64,000 nt of DNA, from NCBI GenBank assembly GCA_916048095.2, contig CAJZIA020000006.1, positions 12,501 to 76,500 on the forward strand, read 5' to 3'. Every line of letters begins with the position of its first letter. Positions within the stretch are counted from its first letter, which is position 1. Positions 26,165-38,859 of the stretch are shown here, one piece after another. The position numbers and the translations under genes are program-made. The notes beneath the pieces are model-generated. The model ran no database searches and was not told the origin of the DNA. It was given only the letters and a program-made list of their open reading frames with translations. Source of the stretch: Sacculina carcini (lineage: Eukaryota > Arthropoda > Thecostraca > Sacculinidae).

Positions 26165-28778
26165 GGCACACTTAGGTAACACTTAGGTAAAACTTAGGGC
26201 ACACTTAGGTAACACTTAGATAACACTTAGGTAACACTTAGGGCACACTTAGGGCACACTTAGGGCACACTTAGGGCACACTTAGGTAATACTTAGGGCC
26301 CACTTAGGTAACACTTAGGTAACACTTAGGTAACACTTAGGGCACACTTAGGTAACACTTGGGGCACACTTAGGTAACACTTAGGTAACACTTAGGGCAC
26401 ACTTAGGTAACACTTAGGTAACACTTAGGGCACACTTAGGTAACACTTAGGGCACACTTAGGTAACACTTAGGGCAAACTTACGTAACACTTAGGGCACA
26501 CTTACGTAACACTTAGGGCACACTTAGGGCACACTTAGGGCTCACTTAGTGCACACTTAGGGCACACTTAGGTAACACTTAGGGCACACTTAGGTAACAC
26601 TTAGGTAACACTTAGGAAACACTTAGGACACACTTAGGATACACTTAGGTAACACTTAGGGCACACTTGGGTAACACTTGGGTAACACTTAGGGCACACT
26701 TAGGTAACACTTAGGGCACACTTAGGTAACACTTAGGGCACACTTAGGTAACACTTAGGTAACACTTAGGTAACACTTAGGTAACACTTAGGTAACACTT
26801 AGGGTACACTTAGGTAACACTTAGGTAACACTTAGGACACACTTAGGATACACTTAGGTAACACTTAGGGCACACTTGGGTAACACTTGGGTAACACTTA
26901 GGGCACACTTAGGTAACACTTAGGGCACACTTAGGTAACACTTAGGGCACACTTAGGTAACACTTAGGGCACACTTAGGTAACACTTAGGGCACACTTAG
27001 GTAACACTTAGGGCACACTAAGGTAACACTTAGGGCACACTTAGGTAACACTTAGGGCACACTTACGTAACACTTAGGGCACACTTAGGTAACACTTAGG
27101 GCACACTTAGGTAACACTTAGGGCACACTTAGGTAACACTTAGGGCACACTTAGGTAACACTTAGGGCACACTTAGGTAACACTTAGGTAACACTTAGGG
27201 CACACTTACGTAACACTTAGGGCACACTTACGTAACACTTAGGGCACACTTAGGGCACACTTAGGGCTCACTTAGGGCACACTTAGGTAACACTTAGGGC
27301 ACACTTAGGTAACACTTAGGGCACACTTAGGTAACACTTAGGGCACACTTAGGTAACACTTAGGGCACACTTAGGTAACACTTAGGGCACACTTAGGTAA
27401 CACTTAGGTAACACTTAGGGCACACTTAGGTAACACTTAGGGCACACTTAGGTAACACTTAGGTAACGCTTAGGGCACACTTAGGTAACACTTAGGTAAC
27501 ACTTAGGGCACACTTAGGTAACACTTAGGGCACACTTAGGTAACACTTAGGGCACACTTAGGTAACACTTAGGGCAAACTTACGTAACACTTAGGGCACA
27601 CTTACGTAACACTTAGGGCACACTTAGGGCACACTTAGGGCTCACTTAGTGCACACTTAGGGCACACTTAGGTAACACTTAGGGCACACTTAGGTAACAC
27701 TTAGGTAACACTTAGGAAACACTTAGGACACACTTAGGATACACTTAGGTAACACTTAGGGCACACTTGGGTAACACTTGGGTAACACTTAGGGCACACT
27801 TAGGTAACACTTAGGGCACACTTAGGTAACACTTAGGGCACACTTAGGTAACACTTAGGGCACACTTAGGTAACACTTAGGGCACACTTAGGTAACACTT
27901 AGGGCACACTTAGGTAACACTTAGGGCACACTTAGGTAACACTTAGGGCACACTTACGTAACACTTAGGGCACACTTAGGTAACACTTAGGGCACACTTA
28001 GGTAACACTTAGGGCACACTTAGGTAACACTTAGGGCACACTTAGATAACACTTAGGTAACACTTAGGGCACACTTAGGTAACACTTAGGGCACACTTAG
28101 GTAACACTTAGGGCACACTTAGGTAACACTTAGGGCACACTTACGTAACACTTAGGGCACACTTAGGTAACACTTAGGGCACACTTAGGTAACACTTAGG
28201 GCACACTTAGGTAACAATTAGGGAACACTTAGGTAACACTTAGGGCACACTTAGGTAACACTTAGGTAACACTTAGGGCACACTTAGGTAACACTTAGGG
28301 CACACTTACGTAACACTTAGGGCACACTTAGGGCACACTTAGGGCTCACTTAGTGCACACTTAGGGCACACTTAGGTGACACTTAGGGCACACTTAGGTA
28401 ACACTTAGGGCACACTTAGGTAACACTTAGGGCACACTTAGGTAACACTTAGGGCACACTTACGTAACACTTAGGGCACACTTACGTAACACTTAGGGCA
28501 CACTTAGGGCACACTTAGGGCTCACTTAGTGCACACTTAGGGCACACTTAGGTAACACTTAGGGCACACTTAGGTAACACTTAGGGCACACTTAGGTAAC
28601 ACTTAGGGCACACTTAGGTAACACTTAGGGCACACTTAGGTAACACTTAGGGCACACTTAGGTAACACTTAGGTAACACTTAGGGCACACTTAGGTAACA
28701 CTTAGGGCACACTTAGGTAACACTTAGGGCACACTTAGGTAACACTTAGGGCACACTTAGATAACACTTAGGTAACAC

Positions 28779-30415
28779 TTAGGTAACACTTAGGGCACAC
28801 TTAGGTAACACTTAGGGCACACTTAGGTAACACTTAGGGCACACTTAGGTAACACTTAGGGCACACTTACGTAACACTTAGGGCACAGTTACGTAACACT
28901 TAGGGCGCACTTAGGGCACACTTAGGGCTCACTTAGTGCATACTTAGTGCACACTTAGGTAACACTTAAGGCACACTTAGGTAACACTTAGGTAACACTT
29001 AGGAAACACTTAGGACACACTTAGGATACACTTAGGTAACACTTAGGGCACACTTGGGTAACACTTGGGTAACACTTAGGGCACACTTAGGGCACACTTA
29101 GGTAACACTTAGGTAACACTTAGGAAACACTTAGGACACACTTAGGATACACTTAGGTAACACTTAGGGCACACTTGGGTAACACTTGGGTAACACTTAG
29201 GGCACACTTAGGTAACACTTAGGGCACACTTAGGTAACACTTAGGGCACACTTAGGTAACACTTAGGGCACACTTAGGTAACACTTAGGGCACACTTAGG
29301 TAACACTTAGGGCACACTTAGGTAACACTTAGGGCACACTTAGGTAACACTTAGGGCACACTTACGTAACACTTAGGGCACACTTAGGTAACACTTAGGG
29401 CACACTTAGGTAACACTTAGGGCACACTTAGGTAACACTTAGGGCACACTTAGATAACACTTAGGTAACACTTAGGGCACACTTAGGTAACACTTAGGGC
29501 ACACTTAGGTAACACTTAGGGCACACTTAGGTAACACTTAGGGCACACTTACGTAACACTTAGGGCACACTTAGGTAACACTTAGGGCACACTTAGGTAA
29601 CACTTAGGGCACACTTAGGTAACACTTAGGGCACACTTAGGTAACACTTAGGGCACACTTACGTAACACTTAGGGCACAGTTACGTAACACTTAGGGCGC
29701 ACTTAGGGCACACTTAGGGCTCACTTAGTGCATACTTAGTGCACACTTAGGTAACACTTAAGGCACACTTAGGTAACACTTAGGTAACACTTAGGAAACA
29801 CTTAGGACACACTTAGGATACACTTAGGTAACACTTAGGGCACACTTGGGTAACACTTGGGTAACACTTAGGGCACACTTAGGGCACACTTAGGTAACAC
29901 TTAGGTAACACTTAGGAAACACTTAGGACACACTTAGGATACACTTAGGTAACACTTAGGGCACACTTGGGTAACACTTGGGTAACACTTAGGGCACACT
30001 TAGGTAACACTTAGGGCACACTTAGGTAACACTTAGGGCACACTTAGGTAACACTTAGGGCACACTTAGGTAACACTTAGGGCACACTTAGGTAACACTT
30101 AGGGCACACTTAGGTAACACTTAGGGCACACTTAGGTAACACTTAGGGCACACTTACGTAACACTTAGGGCACACTTAGGTAACACTTAGGGCACACTTA
30201 GGTAACACTTAGGGCACACTTAGGTAACACTTAGGGCACACTTAGATAACACTTAGGTAACACTTAGGGCACACTTAGGTAACACTTAGGGCACACTTAG
30301 GTAACACTTAGGGCACACTTAGGTAACACTTAGGGCACACTTACGTAACACTTAGGGCACACTTAGGTAACACTTAGGGCACACTTAGGTAACACTTAGG
30401 GCACACTTAGGTAAC
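28779..30415 (-). repeat. Tandem duplication of 792 bp (72 monomers)
   Basis: Bases 28779-29623 match 29571-30415 at an offset of 792 bp. The duplicated piece includes the rare agggcgcac CpG variant (near 28915 and 29697), the gtgcatac monomer and two cassette-2 copies. The match ends at 29624, where the second copy has the caattag variant. This duplication sits inside the short block of the 6.1-kb super-repeat. Confidence 0.87.
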
Positions 30416-30542
30416 AATTAGGGCACACTTAGGTAACACTTAGGGCACACTTAGGTAACACTTAGGTAACACTTAGGGCACACTTAGGTAACACTTAGGG
30501 CACACTTACGTAACACTTAGGGCACACTTAGGGCACACTTAG

Positions 30543-33500
30543 GGCTCACTTAGTGCACACTTAGGGCACACTTAGGTGACACTTAGGGCACACTTAGGTA
30601 ACACTTAGGGCACACTTAGGTAACACTTAGGGCACACTTAGGTAACACTTAGGGCACACTTACGTAACACTTAGGGCACACTTACGTAACACTTAGGGCA
30701 CACTTAGGGCACACTTAGGGCTCACTTAGTGCACACTTAGGGCACACTTAGGTAACACTTAGGGCACACTTAGGTAACACTTAGGGCACACTTTGGTAAC
30801 ACTTAGGGCACACTTAGGTAACACTTAGGGCACACTTAGGTAACACTTAGGGCACACTTAGGTAACACTTAGGTAACACTTAGGGCACACTTAGGTAACA
30901 CTTAGGGCACACTTAGGTAACACTTAGGGCACACTTAGGTAACACTTAGGGCACACTTAGATAACACTTAGGTAACACTTAGGTAACACTTAGGGCACAC
31001 TTAGGTAACACTTAGGGCACACTTAGGTAACACTTAGGGCACACTTAGGTAACACTTAGGGCACACTTACGTAACACTTAGGGCACAGTTACGTAACACT
31101 TAGGGCACACTTAGGGCACACTTAGGGCTCACTTAGTGCATACTTAGTGCACACTTAGGTAACAATTAGGCCACACTTAGGTAACACTTAAGGCACACTT
31201 AGGTAACACTTAGGGCACACTTAGGTAACACTTAGGGCACACTTAGGTAACACTTAGGGCACACTTAGGTAACACTTAGGGCACACTTAGGTAACACTTA
31301 GGTAACACTTAGGGCACACTTGGGTAACACTTAGGGCACACTTAGGTAACACTTAGGGCACACTTAGGTAACACTTAGGGCACACTTAGATAACACTTAG
31401 GTAACACTTAGGTAACACTTAGGGCACACTTAGGTAACACTTAGGTAACACTTAGGTAACACTTAGGTAACACTTAGGTAACACTTAGGTAACACTTAGG
31501 ACACACTTAGGATACACTTAGGTAACACTTAGGGCACACTTGGGTAACACTTGGGTAACACTTAGGGCACACTTAGGTAACACTTAGGGCACACTTAGGT
31601 AACACTTAGGGCACACTTAGGTAACACTTAGGGCACACTTAGGTAACACTTAGGGCACACTTAGGTAACACTTAGGGCACACTTAGGTAACACTTAGGGC
31701 ACACTTAGGTAACACTTAGGGCACACTTACGTAACACTTAGGGCACACTTAGGTAACACTTAGGGCACACTTAGGTAACACTTAGGGCACACTTAGGTAA
31801 CACTTAGGGCACACTTAGGTAACACTTAGGGCACACTTAGGTAACACTTAGGTAACACTTAGGGCACACTTACGTAACACTTAGGGCACACTTACGTAAC
31901 ACTTAGGGCACACTTAGGGCACACTTAGGGCTCATTTAGTGCACACTTAGGGCACACTTAGGTAACACTTAGGGCACACTTAGGTAACACTTAGGGCACA
32001 CTTAGGTAACACTTAGGGCACACTTAGGTAACACTTAGGGCACACTTAGGTAACACTTAGGTAACACTTAGGGCACACTTAGGTAACACTTAGGGCACAC
32101 TTAGGTAACACTTAGGTAACACTTAGGGCACACTTAGGTAACACTTAGGTAACACTTAGGGCACACTTAGGTAACACTTAGGGCACACTTAGGTAACACT
32201 TAGGGCACACTTAGGTAACACTTAGGTAACACTTAGGTAACACTTAGGTAACACTTAGGTAACACTTAGGTAACACTTAGGTAACACTTAGGTAACACTT
32301 AGGGCACACTTAGGTAACACTTAGGTAAAACTTAGGGCACACTTAGGTAACACTTAGATAACACTTAGGTAAAACTTAGGGCACACTTAGGGCACACTTA
32401 GGGCACACTTAGGGCACACTTAGGTAATACTTAGGGCCCACTTAGGTAACACTTAGGTAACACTTAGGTAACACTTAGGGCACACTTAGGTAACACTTGG
32501 GGCACACTTAGGTAACACTTAGGTAACACTTAGGGCACACTTAGGTAACACTTAGGTAACACTTAGGGCACACTTAGGTAACACTTAGGGCACACTTAGG
32601 TAACACTTAGGGCAAACTTACGTAACACTTAGGGCACACTTACGTAACACTTAGGGCACACTTAGGGCACACTTAGGGCTCACTTAGTGCACACTTAGGG
32701 CACACTTAGGTAACACTTAGGGCACACTTAGGTAACACTTAGGTAACACTTAGGAAACACTTAGGACACACTTAGGATACACTTAGGTAACACTTAGGGC
32801 ACACTTGGGTAACACTTGGGTAACACTTAGGGCACACTTAGGTAACACTTAGGGCACACTTAGGTAACACTTAGGGCACATTTAGGTAACACTTAGGTAA
32901 CACTTAGGTAACACTTAGGTAACACTTAGGTAACACTTAGGGTACACTTAGGTAACACTTAGGTAACACTTAGGACACACTTAGGATACACTTAGGTAAC
33001 ACTTAGGGCACACTTGGGTAACACTTGGGTAACACTTAGGGCACACTTAGGTAACACTTAGGGCACACTTAGGTAACACTTAGGGCACACTTAGGTAACA
33101 CTTAGGGCACACTTAGGTAACACTTAGGGCACACTTAGGTAACACTTAGGGCACACTAAGGTAACACTTAGGGCACACTTAGGTAACACTTAGGGCACAC
33201 TTACGTAACACTTAGGGCACACTTAGGTAACACTTAGGGCACACTTAGGTAACACTTAGGGCACACTTAGGTAACACTTAGGGCACACTTAGGTAACACT
33301 TAGGGCACACTTAGGTAACACTTAGGTAACACTTAGGGCACACTTACGTAACACTTAGGGCACACTTACGTAACACTTAGGGCACACTTAGGGCACACTT
33401 AGGGCTCACTTAGTGCACACTTAGGGCACACTTAGGTAACACTTAGGGCACACTTAGGTAACACTTAGGGCACACTTAGGTAACACTTAGGGCACACTTA

Positions 33501-36500
33501 GGTAACACTTAGAGCACACTTAGGTAACACTTAGGGCACACTTAGGTAACACTTAGGTAACACTTAGGGCACACTTAGGTAACACTTAGGGCACACTTAG
33601 GTAACACTTAGGTAACGCTTAGGGCACACTTAGGTAACACTTAGGTAACACTTAGGGCACACTTAGGTAACACTTAGGGCACACTTAGGTAACACTTAGG
33701 GCACACTTAGGTAACACTTAGGGCAAACTTACGTAACACTTAGGGCACACTTACGTAACACTTAGGGCACACTTAGGGCACACTTAGGGCTCACTTAGTG
33801 CACACTTAGGGCACACTTAGGTAACACTTAGGGCACACTTAGGTAACACTTAGGTAACACTTAGGAAACACTTAGGACACACTTAGGATACACTTAGGTA
33901 ACACTTAGGGCACACTTGGGTAACACTTGGGTAACACTTAGGGCACACTTAGGTAACACTTAGGGCACACTTAGGTAACACTTAGGGCACACTTAGGTAA
34001 CACTTAGGGCACACTTAGGTAACACTTAGGGCACACTTAGGTAACACTTAGGGCACACTTAGGTAACACTTAGGGCACACTTAGGTAACACTTAGGGCAC
34101 ACTTACGTAACACTTAGGGCACACTTAGGTAACACTTAGGGCACACTTAGGTAACACTTAGGGCACACTTAGGTAACACTTAGGGCACACTTAGATAACA
34201 CTTAGGTAACACTTAGGGCACACTTAGGTAACACTTAGGGCACACTTAGGTAACACTTAGGGCACACTTAGGTAACACTTAGGGCACACTTACGTAACAC
34301 TTAGGGCACACTTAGGTAACACTTAGGGCACACTTAGGTAACACTTAGGGCACACTTAGGTAACAATTAGGGAACACTTAGGTAACACTTAGGGCACACT
34401 TAGGTAACACTTAGGTAACACTTAGGGCACACTTACGTAACACTTAGGGCACACTTACGTAACACTTAGGGCACACTTAGGGCACACTTAGGGCTCACTT
34501 AGTGCACACTTAGGGCACACTTAGGTGACACTTAGGGCACACTTAGGTAACACTTAGGGCACACTTAGGTAACACTTAGGGCACACTTAGGTAACACTTA
34601 GGGCACACTTACGTAACACTTAGGGCACACTTACGTAACACTTAGGGCACACTTAGGGCACACTTAGGGCTCACTTAGTGCACACTTAGGGCACACTTAG
34701 GTAACACTTAGGGCACACTTAGGTAACACTTAGGGCACACTTAGGTAACACTTAGGGCACACTTAGGTAACACTTAGGGCACACTTAGGTAACACTTAGG
34801 GCACACTTAGGTAACACTTAGGGCACACTTAGGTAACACTTAGGTAACACTTAGGGCACACTTAGGTAACACTTAGGGCACACTTAGGTAACACTTAGGG
34901 CACACTTAGGTAACACTTAGGGCACACTTAGATAACACTTAGGTAACACTTAGGTAACACTTAGGGCACACTTAGGTAACACTTAGGGCACACTTAGGTA
35001 ACACTTAGGGCACACTTAGGTAACACTTAGGGCACACTTACGTAACACTTAGGGCACAGTTACGTAACACTTAGGGCACACTTAGGGCACACTTAGGGCT
35101 CACTTAGTGCATACTTAGTGCACACTTAGGTAACAATTAGGCCACACTTAGGTAACACTTAAGGCACACTTAGGTAACACTTAGGGCACACTTAGGTAAC
35201 ACTTAGGGCACACTTAGGTAACACTTAGGGCACACCTAGGGCACACTTAGGTAGCACTTAGGGCACACTTAGGTAACACTTAGGTAACACTTAGGTAACA
35301 CTTAGGTAACACTTAGGTAACACTTAGGTAACACTTAGGTAACACTTAGGACACACTTAGGATACACTTAGGTAACACTTGGGTAACACTTAGGGCACAC
35401 TTAGGTAACACTTAGGGCACACTTAGGTAACACTTAGGGCACACTTAGGTAACACTTAGGGCACACTTAGGTAACACTTAGGGCACACTTAGGTAACACT
35501 TAGGGCACACTTAGGTAACACTTAGGGCACACTTAGGTAACACTTAGGGCACACTTAGGTAACACTTAGGTAACACTTAGGGCACACTTAGGTAACACTT
35601 AGGGCACACTTAGGTAACACTTAGGTAACGCTTAGGGCACACTTAGGTAACACTTAGGTAACACTTAGGGCACACTTAGGTAACACTTAGGGCACACTTA
35701 GGTAACACTTAGGGCACACTTAGGTAACACTTAGGTAACACTTAGGGCACACTTAGGTAACACTTAGGGCACACTTAGGTAACACTTAGGTAACGCTTAG
35801 GGCACACTTAGGTAACACTTAGGTAACACTTAGGGCACACTTAGGTAACACTTAGGGCACACTTAGGTAACACTTAGGGCACACTTAGGTAACACTTAGG
35901 GCAAACTTACGTAACACTTAGGGCACACTTACGTAACACTTAGGGCACACTTAGGGCACACTTAGGGCTCACTTAGTGCACACTTAGGGCACACTTAGGT
36001 AACACTTAGGACACACTTAGGATACACTTAGGTAACACTTAGGGCACACTTGGGTAACACTTGGGTAACACTTAGGGCACACTTAGGTAACACTTAGGGC
36101 ACACTTAGGTAACACTTAGGTAACACTTAGGTAACACTTAGGGCACACTTAGGTAACACTTAGGGCACACTTAGGTAACACTTAGGGCACACTTAGGTAA
36201 CACTTAGGGCACACTTAGGTAACACTTAGGGCACACTTACGTAACACTTAGGGCACACTTAGGTAACACTTAGGGCACACTTAGGTAACACTTAGGGCAC
36301 ACTTAGGTAACACTTAGGGCACACTTAGATAACACTTAGGTAACACTTAGGGCACACTTAGGTAACACTTAGGGCACACTTAGGTAACACTTAGGGCACA
36401 CTTAGGTAACACTTAGGGCACACTTACGTAACACTTAGGGCACACTTAGGTAACACTTAGGGCACACTTAGGTAACACTTAGGGCACACTTAGGTAACAA

Positions 36501-36625
36501 TTAGGGCACACTTAGGTAACACTTAGGGCACACTTAGGTAACACTTAGGTAACACTTAGGGCACACTTACGTAACACTTAGGGCACACTTACGTAACACT
36601 TAGGGCACACTTAGGGCACACTTAG
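30543..36625 (-). repeat. About 6.1-kb super-repeat, unit 2
   Basis: Second long-plus-short unit, 3,949 bp (30543-34491) and 2,134 bp (34492-36625), following the marker order of the unit before it. It carries its own private changes: ctcattta in the cassette at 31929, a cttggg change near 31320, and agagcac near 33510. The end is set by the next 176-bp cassette pair at 36626 and 36802. Confidence 0.8.
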
Positions 36626-36989
36626 GGCTCACTTAGTGCACACTTAGGGCACACTTAGGTGACACTTAGGGCACACTTAGGTAACACTTAGGGCACACTT
36701 AGGTAACACTTAGGGCACACTTAGGTAACACTTAGGGCACACTTACGTAACACTTAGGGCACACTTACGTAACACTTAGGGCACACTTAGGGCACACTTA
36801 GGGCTCACTTAGTGCACACTTAGGGCACACTTAGGTAACACTTAGGGCACACTTAGGTAACACTTAGGGCACACTTAGGTAACACTTAGGGCACACTTAG
36901 GTAACACTTAGGGCACACTTAGGTAACACTTAGGGCACACTTAGGTAACACTTAGGTAACACTTAGGGCACACTTAGGTAACACTTAGG
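35120..36989 (-). repeat. Perfect tandem repeat of 1,870 bp, copy 1
   Basis: I compared this segment with 36990-38859 across nearly every row and found no mismatch; the identity runs on 16 bp further, to 37005 and 38875, where caatt faces cactt. The unit is 170 monomers and includes the caattaggcc and aaggcac markers, the cacctagg and gtagcac variants, two aacgct CpG variants and the cassettes at 35966, 36626 and 36802. Perfect identity over 1,886 aligned bases marks the most recent large event visible in the window, or a collapse/expansion error in assembly. Confidence 0.93.
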
Positions 36990-38859
36990 GCACACTTAGG
37001 TAACAATTAGGCCACACTTAGGTAACACTTAAGGCACACTTAGGTAACACTTAGGGCACACTTAGGTAACACTTAGGGCACACTTAGGTAACACTTAGGG
37101 CACACCTAGGGCACACTTAGGTAGCACTTAGGGCACACTTAGGTAACACTTAGGTAACACTTAGGTAACACTTAGGTAACACTTAGGTAACACTTAGGTA
37201 ACACTTAGGTAACACTTAGGACACACTTAGGATACACTTAGGTAACACTTGGGTAACACTTAGGGCACACTTAGGTAACACTTAGGGCACACTTAGGTAA
37301 CACTTAGGGCACACTTAGGTAACACTTAGGGCACACTTAGGTAACACTTAGGGCACACTTAGGTAACACTTAGGGCACACTTAGGTAACACTTAGGGCAC
37401 ACTTAGGTAACACTTAGGGCACACTTAGGTAACACTTAGGTAACACTTAGGGCACACTTAGGTAACACTTAGGGCACACTTAGGTAACACTTAGGTAACG
37501 CTTAGGGCACACTTAGGTAACACTTAGGTAACACTTAGGGCACACTTAGGTAACACTTAGGGCACACTTAGGTAACACTTAGGGCACACTTAGGTAACAC
37601 TTAGGTAACACTTAGGGCACACTTAGGTAACACTTAGGGCACACTTAGGTAACACTTAGGTAACGCTTAGGGCACACTTAGGTAACACTTAGGTAACACT
37701 TAGGGCACACTTAGGTAACACTTAGGGCACACTTAGGTAACACTTAGGGCACACTTAGGTAACACTTAGGGCAAACTTACGTAACACTTAGGGCACACTT
37801 ACGTAACACTTAGGGCACACTTAGGGCACACTTAGGGCTCACTTAGTGCACACTTAGGGCACACTTAGGTAACACTTAGGACACACTTAGGATACACTTA
37901 GGTAACACTTAGGGCACACTTGGGTAACACTTGGGTAACACTTAGGGCACACTTAGGTAACACTTAGGGCACACTTAGGTAACACTTAGGTAACACTTAG
38001 GTAACACTTAGGGCACACTTAGGTAACACTTAGGGCACACTTAGGTAACACTTAGGGCACACTTAGGTAACACTTAGGGCACACTTAGGTAACACTTAGG
38101 GCACACTTACGTAACACTTAGGGCACACTTAGGTAACACTTAGGGCACACTTAGGTAACACTTAGGGCACACTTAGGTAACACTTAGGGCACACTTAGAT
38201 AACACTTAGGTAACACTTAGGGCACACTTAGGTAACACTTAGGGCACACTTAGGTAACACTTAGGGCACACTTAGGTAACACTTAGGGCACACTTACGTA
38301 ACACTTAGGGCACACTTAGGTAACACTTAGGGCACACTTAGGTAACACTTAGGGCACACTTAGGTAACAATTAGGGCACACTTAGGTAACACTTAGGGCA
38401 CACTTAGGTAACACTTAGGTAACACTTAGGGCACACTTACGTAACACTTAGGGCACACTTACGTAACACTTAGGGCACACTTAGGGCACACTTAGGGCTC
38501 ACTTAGTGCACACTTAGGGCACACTTAGGTGACACTTAGGGCACACTTAGGTAACACTTAGGGCACACTTAGGTAACACTTAGGGCACACTTAGGTAACA
38601 CTTAGGGCACACTTACGTAACACTTAGGGCACACTTACGTAACACTTAGGGCACACTTAGGGCACACTTAGGGCTCACTTAGTGCACACTTAGGGCACAC
38701 TTAGGTAACACTTAGGGCACACTTAGGTAACACTTAGGGCACACTTAGGTAACACTTAGGGCACACTTAGGTAACACTTAGGGCACACTTAGGTAACACT
38801 TAGGGCACACTTAGGTAACACTTAGGTAACACTTAGGGCACACTTAGGTAACACTTAGG
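36990..38859 (-). repeat. Perfect tandem repeat of 1,870 bp, copy 2
   Basis: Second copy, directly abutting the first, with cassettes at 37836, 38496 and 38672. The left boundary is set by mismatches at 35112/36982 and 35119/36989. The join uses an A-type monomer in register, as expected for unequal exchange between paired 11-bp units. Confidence 0.93.

Larger units (their letters stand above)
24383..30542 (-). repeat. About 6.1-kb super-repeat, unit 1 (long block plus short block)
   Basis: Starting at one 176-bp cassette pair, this holds a long block of 3,960 bp (24383-28342) and a short block of 2,200 bp (28343-30542). Markers recur in the next unit at offsets of 6,138-6,160 bp: ctttgg near 24632 to 30792, gtaatac 26286 to about 32424, cactaagg 27016 to 33154, aacgct 27465 to 33614 and the caattagggaac variant 28215 to 34364. 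The small changes in offset correspond to whole-monomer gains or losses, such as the missing C monomer after the cassette at 27265. Confidence 0.82.
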
